From: DASRVA01 sp035687745
GTDB taxonomy: Bacteria > Gemmatimonadota > Gemmatimonadetes > JACCXV01 > JAHWKZ01
Direction of reading: 5' to 3'
Assembly (NCBI GenBank): GCA_035687745.1
Contig: DASRVA010000061.1
Coordinates: 1-14,685 of the forward strand
DNA length: 14,685 nucleotides
In this document: in pieces, positions 1 through 5,709 of the stretch
How positions within the stretch are numbered: the first letter of the stretch is position 1
Layout of the letters: every line of letters begins with the position of its first letter
Translations under genes and position numbers: made by a program
The notes under the pieces: model-generated
What the model was told of the DNA's origin: nothing
Database searches by the model: none
What the model saw: only the letters and a program-made list of their open reading frames with translations

Positions 1-1637
1 CCGAGCTTGCGGAGAACGCGGGCCCCCGCCGCCGTCATCTCCGCGCCGCGATCGGCGATGCCGAGCGGCTCCGGGCGCGGATCGTCCCCGACGAGCTCCA
101 GGCGTCGTTCCAGCGCGACAAGATCGCCCTCTACGAGTCGCTCGCCGTGACGCTCCTCTACGGCGAGGAGGACCACGCCGATCCGGAGGGCGCGTTCGAG
201 GTCGTCGAAGCGGCCAAGGCGCGAGTCCTGGGGGACCGGCTCACGGGCCTGGCGGTGACCGATCTCGTCGCCCCGTCGGCGGAGGCGGCCGGGGGGCCCG
301 ATCCCGGTCGGACGCTGCACCGACGGATCGAGGAGCTGGACCACCTCCGCCGGCGCCTGAACGAAGCCGAGCGGGAGGAGGCCTCGCGCTCGGCGGCCGA
401 GCCGATCCGGGAGGAGATCGCCCGGCGCGAGGCCGAGCTGACGCTCCTCCATCGCCGGCTCCAGCTCGATCGGGCCGCCGGGAAGCCGCGGATCGAGGCC
501 GCCACCGAGCGGCGCGGAGCGCCGCGCGACACGCTCGCGGCCCTGGGCCCTATCCTCGGCCCGGAGGAGACGGTCGTCTCCTACGCCTTCCTGCAAGGCG
601 CCCTCCACGCGTTCGTGATCGATCGCGAGGGGCTCCGGTGGGCGCCCCTGATCGCCGCCAGGGGAGAGGTCGAGAAGGCCCTGGCGTCGTGGATCTTCCT
701 GACCGGGAAGACCGCGCTCGGGTCGGGGTACCTGGAGGCGCATGCCGACGCCCTCCGGACGGGCGAGCTCCACGCGCTCGGCCGGCTCCACGCGCTCGTC
801 TGGGAGCCCCTCGAGCCGCTCCTCAGCGGGCCTGGCGCGGTCGTGGTCATCCCCTCGGGGCCGCTCTTCTACCTGCCGTTCCACGCCCTCTGGGACGGCC
901 GACGCCACCTGATCGAGCGGCGCGGGTTTTCGATCGCGCCGAGCGCGCGGGCGCTGATCGCCCTCCACCGCGTCCACGGGGACGATCGGCGCACCGCGCG
1001 GGAAGCCCGCCCGCTCGTCCTCGGGTACGAGGTCGAGGGACTGCCCGGCATCGGCCGCGAGGTGGCCGCCGTCCGACGCCGGCTTCCCGACGCCCGGGTC
1101 CTGACTGGTTCCTCCGCGACCCGGGCCGCCCTCCGGCGCCACGGGGCCGGCGCGCCGGTCCTCCATCTCGCCGCCCACGCCGAGTTCCGGGGCGACAACC
1201 CGCTCCTCTCGTCGATCGAGCTGGCCGACGGCCGGCTCACCTTCTACGACCTGTTCGATCTCGAGCTGGACGCCGACCTGGCCGTCCTGAGCGGCTGCCA
1301 GACCGGCCGGCACGGGGTTCTCGAGGGGGACGAGCTGATGGGCCTGGCGCGCGGCTTCCAGTACGCCGGGGTCAGGGCGCTGGTGGCGAGCCTCTGGCCG
1401 GTCGAGGATGCGGCCGCCGCGCGGTTCATGGACCGCTTCTACGCGCGTCTGGGGGCCCGGGAAGGCGCTCGCGAAGCGCTCCGGGGTACCATGCGCGAGC
1501 AGATCGGCGAGGGGCGGCCGCCGCACGAGTGGGCGGCCTTCACCCTGTCGGGACGGGCCGCCGACGACGGGCACGACCTGGACCCGGGATCGGGCGCGGA
1601 AGGGTCGGAGGAGGTGCGCGGATCGACGCCGGAATGA
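1..1637 (+). CDS. CHAT-domain protein, C-terminal part (5' end outside window)
   Basis: The reading frame is open from base 3, so the start lies upstream of the window; the first internal GTG at 147 is not the true start. The early residues (DKIALYESLAVTLL, then AFEVVEAAKARVL) match the end of the TPR region that precedes CHAT domains. A long charged, probably coiled helix follows (about 310-480), then the caspase-like CHAT domain (about 540-1560). Both expected catalytic residues are present: His in LHLAAHAEF (codon 1176-1178) and Cys in LSGCQTG (codon 1296-1298). The typical GLARGFQYAGVRALVASLW block follows, and WAAFTLSG ends the domain. CHAT proteins are cytoplasmic cysteine peptidases of the caspase/separase clan; the substrate here is unknown. 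The stop overlaps the start of the S8 peptidase (ATGA), so the two are probably translationally coupled. The family call is firm; the role is inference. Confidence 0.9.
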   Translation, partial: ELAENAGPRRRHLRAAIGDAERLRARIVPDELQASFQRDKIALYESLAVTLLYGEEDHADPEGAFEVVEAAKARVLGDRLTGLAVTDLVAPSAEAAGGPDPGRTLHRRIEELDHLRRRLNEAEREEASRSAAEPIREEIARREAELTLLHRRLQLDRAAGKPRIEAATERRGAPRDTLAALGPILGPEETVVSYAFLQGALHAFVIDREGLRWAPLIAARGEVEKALASWIFLTGKTALGSGYLEAHADALRTGELHALGRLHALVWEPLEPLLSGPGAVVVIPSGPLFYLPFHALWDGRRHLIERRGFSIAPSARALIALHRVHGDDRRTAREARPLVLGYEVEGLPGIGREVAAVRRRLPDARVLTGSSATRAALRRHGAGAPVLHLAAHAEFRGDNPLLSSIELADGRLTFYDLFDLELDADLAVLSGCQTGRHGVLEGDELMGLARGFQYAGVRALVASLWPVEDAAAARFMDRFYARLGAREGAREALRGTMREQIGEGRPPHEWAAFTLSGRAADDGHDLDPGSGAEGSEEVRGSTPE

Positions 1638-3169
1638 GCCACGAACCGCGCATGCGGAGGTGGATCGCCGTCGGGGCGATCCTGGTCGCCGCGATCCTCG
1701 CCGGGTGCGGAGAGCGAGACGGGCCGAGCGGGCCCGATCCTGGACCGGACCCCGGGCCTGGCCCGGGGCCCCCCGGATCGTTCGAGCCGGCCCAGGTCCT
1801 GGCCCGCCTGGCCCCGGGCGTCGAGGTCGCCACGATCCACGCCCGCTACGGGACTTCGACCCTCGAGGCGATCGAATCCCAGCGGGTCTACCTGCTCGCG
1901 CTCCCCGACGAGACGACGGTCGAGGAGGCCCTGCCCGAGATGCAGGCGGACCCCGATCTCGACGGCGCCTCGCCGAACGGCAAGCTGGGCGTTCCCGAGG
2001 CCCAGAGCCGGAGCACGATGGCGTTCGCCGACCCGTCGCTCGGGCGCGCCGACCGCGAGGACCAGGAGGCGATCCGCCGGATCCGTGCCCGCGAGGCGTG
2101 GGGGGACAGCCGCGGGGAGGGCGTGATCGTGGCCGTCCTCGACACCGGGGTCGACCCGGGCCACCCGCAGCTCGCCGGGCGGATCGCCGACGGCGGGACC
2201 GACCTGGTCGACGGCGACTCCGACTTCTCCGACGTCCCCGACGGCGTCGACTCGGACGAGGACGGCATGGTCGACGAGGCGGTCGGCCACGGGACGTTCG
2301 TGGCCGGGCTCGTCCTCTCGGTGGCTCCCGACGCCGAGATCCTGCCGATCCGGATCCTCGACTCGGACGGCACCGGCCAGGCGGTCGACATCGCCCGCGC
2401 GATCGAGCTCGCGGTCGATCGCGGGGCCAGGGTCGTCAACCTGAGCCTCGGCATGGAGACCGAGTCCGAGGTCCTCCAGCAGGTGATCGTGGAGCAGGCG
2501 CGGGACAAGGGGATCGCCTTCATCGCTTCGGCCGGCAACCGGGGCTCCGACCAGCGGCAGTATCCGGCCGGCCAGGCCGAGGTCATGGCGGTCGCCGCCA
2601 CCGATCCCGGCGACGCCAAGGCCGATTTCTCGAACTGGGGCTCCTGGGTTTCGATCTCGGCGCCGGGTGTCGGGCTGGTGAGCCTGCTTCCCGCCGCCGC
2701 GATGGGCCGCTGGAGCGGGACCTCGTTCGCCTCCGCCCTCGCGACCGGGGAGGCCGCGATCCTGATCGCCTTCGTCCCGTTCGCCCGCGCCGACGAGGTT
2801 CGGGCCGCGATCGAGGACTCGGCCGAGGACGTCGCGGATCCGCGGCTGACCGGCGCCGGTCGCATCGACGTCGAAGCCGCCGTGCGGCTCCTCGAGGAGC
2901 GGCTCGGGCTGATCGAGGTCGGGACCGAGATCGAGATCGCGGGGCTCGTGGTCGCGGTCGACCTGCTCGCGCGGACGATCCGGCTGGACGACGGAACGCG
3001 GGTCGAGGTCCCCCACGACGGCGTGATCGAGGAGAGCGGGGACTACGTCACCCTCTCCGCGGTCGCGGTGGCGGTCGGCCTGGGGTTGCCGATCCGGGCC
3101 GACGGACTCGCCCTCGAAGAGGACGGCGACCTCCGCGCGATCCAGATCCGGTTCGAGCTGGACTCCTAG
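1634..3169 (+). CDS. Subtilisin-like (S8) serine peptidase, lipoprotein, with C-terminal DUF5666-like repeat
   Basis: This is a 511-residue secreted serine endopeptidase. I chose the ATG at 1634 because it is followed directly by a lipoprotein signal (hydrophobic stretch, then lipobox LAGC with Cys25) and overlaps the previous stop as ATGA; ATG 1652 would keep the lipobox. The frame is also open further upstream, but only as a shadow inside the CHAT gene. A Gly/Pro linker (about 30-48) is followed by a fervidolysin-like propeptide (about 50-120). The catalytic domain has Asp170 (VLDTGVD), His219 (GHGTFVAG), oxyanion Asn302 (SAGNRG) and Ser364 (GTSFASA), so the triad is complete. An acidic insert before the His (DSDEDGMVDE) resembles a calcium-binding loop. 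Residues 432-511 form a DUF5666-like unit closely matching those in the next two genes. It is probably anchored at the cell surface or periplasm. The substrate is unknown. Confidence 0.93.
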   Translation: MSHEPRMRRWIAVGAILVAAILAGCGERDGPSGPDPGPDPGPGPGPPGSFEPAQVLARLAPGVEVATIHARYGTSTLEAIESQRVYLLALPDETTVEEALPEMQADPDLDGASPNGKLGVPEAQSRSTMAFADPSLGRADREDQEAIRRIRAREAWGDSRGEGVIVAVLDTGVDPGHPQLAGRIADGGTDLVDGDSDFSDVPDGVDSDEDGMVDEAVGHGTFVAGLVLSVAPDAEILPIRILDSDGTGQAVDIARAIELAVDRGARVVNLSLGMETESEVLQQVIVEQARDKGIAFIASAGNRGSDQRQYPAGQAEVMAVAATDPGDAKADFSNWGSWVSISAPGVGLVSLLPAAAMGRWSGTSFASALATGEAAILIAFVPFARADEVRAAIEDSAEDVADPRLTGAGRIDVEAAVRLLEERLGLIEVGTEIEIAGLVVAVDLLARTIRLDDGTRVEVPHDGVIEESGDYVTLSAVAVAVGLGLPIRADGLALEEDGDLRAIQIRFELDS

Positions 3170-3187
3170 CCTCAGGGTTCCCGCGCC

Positions 3188-3233
3188 ACGTATTTCCACG
3201 CGCGCGCGTTTCCTCCTGAAGGGCGTCCCCCGT
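3188..3233 (+). promoter_or_regulatory. Patterned upstream element, copy 1
   Basis: The order ACGTATTTCC (3188-3197), 14 bases, CCTCCT (3212-3217), 8 bases, TCCCCCGT (3226-3233) recurs upstream of the next gene. It begins 18 bases after the peptidase stop and ends 54 bases before the GTG start at 3288. The fixed 14-base gap fits a two-part promoter, perhaps for an alternative sigma factor, but I cannot match it to a known consensus. A duplicated leader is the alternative. Confidence 0.45.
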
Positions 3234-3272
3234 CAGCCAGAAAGCCCCCGTGAACGCATCCCCCGTTTGAAG

Positions 3273-3280
3273 AAGGAGGA
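3273..3280 (+). promoter_or_regulatory. Ribosome binding site that fixes the GTG start at 3288
   Basis: AAGGAGGA lies 7 bases before GTG 3288, an ideal Shine-Dalgarno position. It rules out the in-frame TTG at 3267, which lies upstream of this site. Confidence 0.75.
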
Positions 3281-3287
3281 GCTTTCC

Positions 3288-3608
3288 GTGCATCACGTCC
3301 CATGGATCCTGCGCGCGCAGGGCGTCCCGGAAGATGACGGGACGACCCCCGACGAGAAGGCCTCCGAACAGGCGGAGCCGAGCGAGGGGACCCCGGACCC
3401 GAGGCGGATCGTCGCCGGCACGGTCGCGACCGTGAATCTGGTGGACGGGACATGCACGACCACGGACGGCCTGGTCATCCGGCTGGGACCGCGCACGGCC
3501 GAGGTGGCCGACGCCCTGACGCTCGGGGCGCGGGTCCAGATCGACGCCGAAGGGATCTCCACGGCCGAGGGGCTGATCGTGACCGAGGTGTGGATCCGGC
3601 CCGAGTGA
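3288..3608 (+). CDS. Small protein with one shortened DUF5666-like repeat
   Basis: This 106-residue protein starts at a GTG with a strong ribosome binding site 7 bases upstream. It has no convincing signal peptide or membrane segment. A polar, acidic N-terminal third leads into one repeat beginning IVAGTVATVNL, followed by DGLVIRLG and ending AEGLIVTEVWIRPE. Compared with the other copies, it lacks about a dozen residues where they read xASDxIIxxSGDxxTL, so it may be a decayed or specialised copy. The peptidase upstream and the lipoprotein downstream carry the full unit. DUF5666-like domains are small beta-rich modules, often in exported proteins, with no proven biochemical activity that I know of. 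The gene could also be a duplication remnant, though its ribosome binding site and patterned leader argue that it is expressed. Confidence 0.7.
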   Translation: MHHVPWILRAQGVPEDDGTTPDEKASEQAEPSEGTPDPRRIVAGTVATVNLVDGTCTTTDGLVIRLGPRTAEVADALTLGARVQIDAEGISTAEGLIVTEVWIRPE

Positions 3609-3614
3609 GAAGGG

Positions 3615-3664
3615 ACGTATTTCCCGGCGTCACGGGTCCCTCCTCTGGGTGAACCTTCCCCCGT
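3615..3664 (+). promoter_or_regulatory. Patterned upstream element, copy 2
   Basis: ACGTATTTCC (3615-3624), 14 bases, CCTCCT (3639-3644), 12 bases, TCCCCCGT (3657-3664). It starts 6 bases after the preceding stop and ends 17 bases before the ATG at 3682. The first two blocks have exactly the spacing seen in copy 1 at 3188, while the bases between them differ. Conserved blocks with a diverged spacer suggest a functional signal, probably a promoter. Confidence 0.45.
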
Positions 3665-3681
3665 GAGAAGGAGGGTCACCC

Positions 3682-4902
3682 ATGCACGGATCACCCATCT
3701 TCGTGACCGCTCTGATGACGGCCCTGGTATCGATCGGAGCTGCGTGCGACGGCGCCGGTCCGTTCTCGAGCGAAGCGACTCCACGCGATCCGGCCGGCTT
3801 TCCCGCCCCCACGGGGCCGACCAGTACGGGGACGGCCGAAAGCAAGGTCATCGGCCACGTGAAGTCGGTCGATCCGTCCAACGGAACGCTCACCCTCGCC
3901 GGAAACGTCCGGCTCCAGCTCACGCTCCTCACCGAGATCGACCAGAGCGGCGACTTCGACACCCTCGCGGAAGTCCGCGCCGCCCTCGCGGCCGGGACGC
4001 CCGTCCTCTGCGACGTGTCCGGGTTCCACGAAGGGGGTCTCCTGATCGTCATGAGGATCCGGTTCGTGAAGGAGGGCGGGGGCTCCGCCGGTTCGGGCGG
4101 CGAGTCGACCGCTCGCTCGTCGGCGGTGATCGAGGGGCACGTCCAGAGCGTCGATCCGGCCGAGAAGTCGATCACGCTCGTCGGCGGTCTGAAGGTGCGG
4201 AGCCATTCCGGCACCCAGCTCCAGTCGGACGAGCGGTGCGGCTGCCAGAACCTCGAGGACGTCAAGAAGAAGATGGATGCGGGCCTCACCGTACACGCCG
4301 ATGTCCGCGGAACGATCGAGAACGAGGGGGCCACGGCCATCCGCATCCGATTCGAGATCGTCGGTGGTGAGCCGGCAGGCGAGGAGGGCGACGAACCGGA
4401 GAACGTGAAAGCCCTCATCGTCGCGGTCGATCTGAGCGCCCGCATCGTCACCCTCGAAGACGGCAAGAAGCTCAAGATCGCGAGCGACGCCGTGATCGAG
4501 GTGGACGGGCATTTCCGCACGCTCGCGGAGGTCAAGGTGGCGGTGGACGCCGGGATCAAGGTCCGGATCGAGGCCGACGTCAGGCTGAACCTCGAGGGTC
4601 TCCTCGAGGCCACGCGGTGCAGGTTCGAGAAGGACGGGGCGGACCCGGGTGACGACGGCGGCGAGGAGCTGGTCGTCGGGATCGTCGCCAAGGTGGACCT
4701 CCTGGCGCGGACCTGCCGGACGAGCGACGGGAAGCTGATCCGGATCGCCAGCGACTCGATCATCGACCTGTCCGGCGACGTGTTCACGCTGGCGGATGTC
4801 GCGCTGCGCCTGACGCTCGGGATCCGGGTGCGGGTCGAGGCGACCGGCACGCCTTCGGCGAACGGGCTGCTCGCCTCGAAGGTCAAGTTCACGACGGGCT
4901 GA
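3682..4902 (+). CDS. Predicted lipoprotein with four DUF5666-like repeats
   Basis: This 406-residue exported protein starts at ATG 3682, with AAGGAGGG ending 6 bases upstream. A signal peptide (about residues 1-21) ends at Cys22 in IGAACDG. The lipobox is imperfect, with Gly where Leu is usual, so lipidation is likely but not certain. After a Pro/Thr linker come four copies of one ~80-residue unit at about 54-130, 148-226, 241-316 and 329-406, separated by Gly/Glu/Asp-rich linkers. The shared pattern is VxxVDxxxxTxTLxxG, then TLAEVxxAxxAG, then a GLLxAxxIRF-type ending. Units 3 and 4 (VAVDLSARIV, AKVDLLARTC) resemble the tail of the upstream peptidase (VAVDLLARTI) most. Unit 2 is divergent and has a CGC motif. 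The role is unknown; a surface or periplasmic binding or scaffold protein is plausible. Confidence 0.85.
   Translation: MHGSPIFVTALMTALVSIGAACDGAGPFSSEATPRDPAGFPAPTGPTSTGTAESKVIGHVKSVDPSNGTLTLAGNVRLQLTLLTEIDQSGDFDTLAEVRAALAAGTPVLCDVSGFHEGGLLIVMRIRFVKEGGGSAGSGGESTARSSAVIEGHVQSVDPAEKSITLVGGLKVRSHSGTQLQSDERCGCQNLEDVKKKMDAGLTVHADVRGTIENEGATAIRIRFEIVGGEPAGEEGDEPENVKALIVAVDLSARIVTLEDGKKLKIASDAVIEVDGHFRTLAEVKVAVDAGIKVRIEADVRLNLEGLLEATRCRFEKDGADPGDDGGEELVVGIVAKVDLLARTCRTSDGKLIRIASDSIIDLSGDVFTLADVALRLTLGIRVRVEATGTPSANGLLASKVKFTTG
3841..4899 (+). repeat. Four tandem protein-coding repeat units (DUF5666-like)
   Basis: The units lie at about 3841-4071, 4123-4359, 4402-4629 and 4666-4899. A fifth full unit lies in the peptidase tail (2927-3166) and a shortened sixth at about 3408-3605. 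They match at the protein level, not as near-identical DNA, so the duplications are not recent. Confidence 0.75.
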
Positions 4903-4924
4903 GCGGCTCGAGGAGACGGCGCCC

Positions 4925-4959
4925 CTGGCCCCCAGCCCCCCCTGGGGCCGGGGGGCCAG
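4925..4959. terminator. GC-rich hairpin between convergent genes (first)
   Basis: CTGGCCCCC (4925-4933) pairs perfectly with GGGGGCCAG (4951-4959) around a 17-base loop. It lies 22 bases after the stop of the four-repeat lipoprotein gene. There is no T-run, so intrinsic termination is only probable. Confidence 0.45.
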
Positions 4960-4963
4960 CGAC

Positions 4964-5001
4964 GCGGCGGGAGCACCATCGGCCTGGGTGGTGCCCGCCG
5001 C
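4964..5001. terminator. GC-rich hairpin between convergent genes (second)
   Basis: GCGGCGGGAGCACCA (4964-4978) pairs with TGGTGCCCGCCGC (4989-5001), giving a stem of about 13 bp with one bulged A and a 10-base loop. It sits 17 bases beyond the stop of the minus-strand DUF6714-like gene. Together with the hairpin at 4925 it probably stops transcription from both sides. Confidence 0.55.
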
Positions 5002-5018
5002 GTTCGCGTTTCGACGGC

Positions 5019-5507
5019 TCAGCCGATGTCGGTAGACCAGTGCGCGAGGGCGCGGTCCGTCCGGCCGGGAGGCACCGCGCCCAGCTCCCCCCAGGAGGCC
5101 CTCTCCCGCTCCGCGAACCACTCGAGGAAGGCCGCGATCGCCGCGCGCTGCGCCGGATCGAATCCGCTCGCCCGTGGCTCGAACCAACCACCGAGGGCCC
5201 CGCCGTCGCCTGGCGGAGTGAGCTGGAAGACGAGGTTGTCGGCGATCACGTCGACCGCCGCCGGATCCCGCACCGACCACGCGATCACGGCCGGCAGATA
5301 GTAGCGCCACGCTTCGACGGTCAGAAGCGCCGTCTCTCGACCGGCCAGGAGCTGGTCCAGCGTGACCTCCTGCCACGCCGCCCCGGCGTACGCCTCCGAG
5401 GTTTCCAGGCACTCGCAGCAGTGGTGGTTGACGAGCACCTCTTCGGAGGGCATGTCCACCCGCGCGAAAGCCCCCTCCACCAGCTCGAGAACCGTCCGGT
5501 CGTCCAT
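5019..5507 (-). CDS. DUF6714-like protein
   Basis: This 162-residue protein looks soluble, with no signal peptide or membrane helix. Recognisable features are a His/Cys cluster NHHCCECLET (about residues 27-36, with CC at 30-31 and Cys33), then WRYYLPAVIAW (about 67-77), then FxPxQRAAIAAFLEWF (about 116-131). From memory this combination fits the DUF6714 family, which has no known biochemical role. The Cys/His cluster could bind a metal, but nothing else in the sequence proves it. The start is the ATG whose complement lies at 5505-5507; I see no strong ribosome binding site and no in-frame start further upstream. The gene converges on the four-repeat lipoprotein gene across two hairpins and seems to be transcribed alone, or with the orphan frame just upstream. 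Confidence 0.75.
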   Translation of the reverse strand: MDDRTVLELVEGAFARVDMPSEEVLVNHHCCECLETSEAYAGAAWQEVTLDQLLAGRETALLTVEAWRYYLPAVIAWSVRDPAAVDVIADNLVFQLTPPGDGGALGGWFEPRASGFDPAQRAAIAAFLEWFAERERASWGELGAVPPGRTDRALAHWSTDIG

Positions 5508-5517
5508 GGCTTCGAGG

Positions 5518-5709
5518 CTATCGCCTGAAATCGACGACCACGTTGCCGGTGGAGCTGGCGACCGAGGCGGTCCGCCCCGTTCCAGGGTCGTCGATGATGG
5601 CTAATTTGTGACCTCTGTATCCTTTCACCATGTACACGGAAGTGTATTCGAATTCACTTTCGTAAACGAGATCTGGAAGGGAGTGGGTCGATCGCAGCCG
5701 AGGTGGCCA
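5518..5709 (-). pseudogene. Orphan open frame, possible gene remnant or 38-residue small ORF
   Basis: On the minus strand a frame is open from 5709 to a TAG at 5518-5520, just before the DUF6714-like gene. Its translation looks protein-like: LPDLVYESEFEYTSVYMVKG, then YRGHKLAIIDDPGTGRTA, then SVASSTGNVVVDFRR. The last 27 or so codons mostly end in G or C, as in real genes here. The only ATG (minus-strand position 5631) would give 38 residues, with no ribosome binding site before it, and the upstream part is A/T-richer than its surroundings. It could be the tail of a gene cut off when serA came to lie next to it, a small ORF, or chance. I do not recognise the family. Confidence 0.3.
5640..5659. 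promoter_or_regulatory. 20-base palindrome upstream of serA, candidate operator
   Basis: AAGTGTATTCGAATTCACTT reads as an inverted repeat with 9 of 10 base pairs matching. It lies 43 bases before the serA start, in the most A/T-rich stretch of the neighbourhood. Position and symmetry fit a dimeric regulator site. It also overlaps the orphan minus-strand frame. Confidence 0.35.

Noticed and set aside
638..1633. The peptidase frame is open for about 1 kb upstream of its start.
   Set aside because: The translation is Arg/Pro/Gly-rich shadow sequence of the CHAT gene, and the lipoprotein signal at 1634 marks the true N-terminus.
1750..1768. A perfect 8-bp GC hairpin (CCCCGGGC, loop CTG, GCCCGGGG) inside the peptidase gene.
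   Set aside because: It lies in the Gly/Pro linker, where such codons make GC palindromes by chance; no other sign of regulation is seen.
1439..3199. Long minus-strand and alternate-frame open frames across the peptidase gene.
   Set aside because: They have no recognisable domain, are rich in Arg/Gly/Asp as expected from GC-rich antisense, and oppose a gene with a full catalytic triad.
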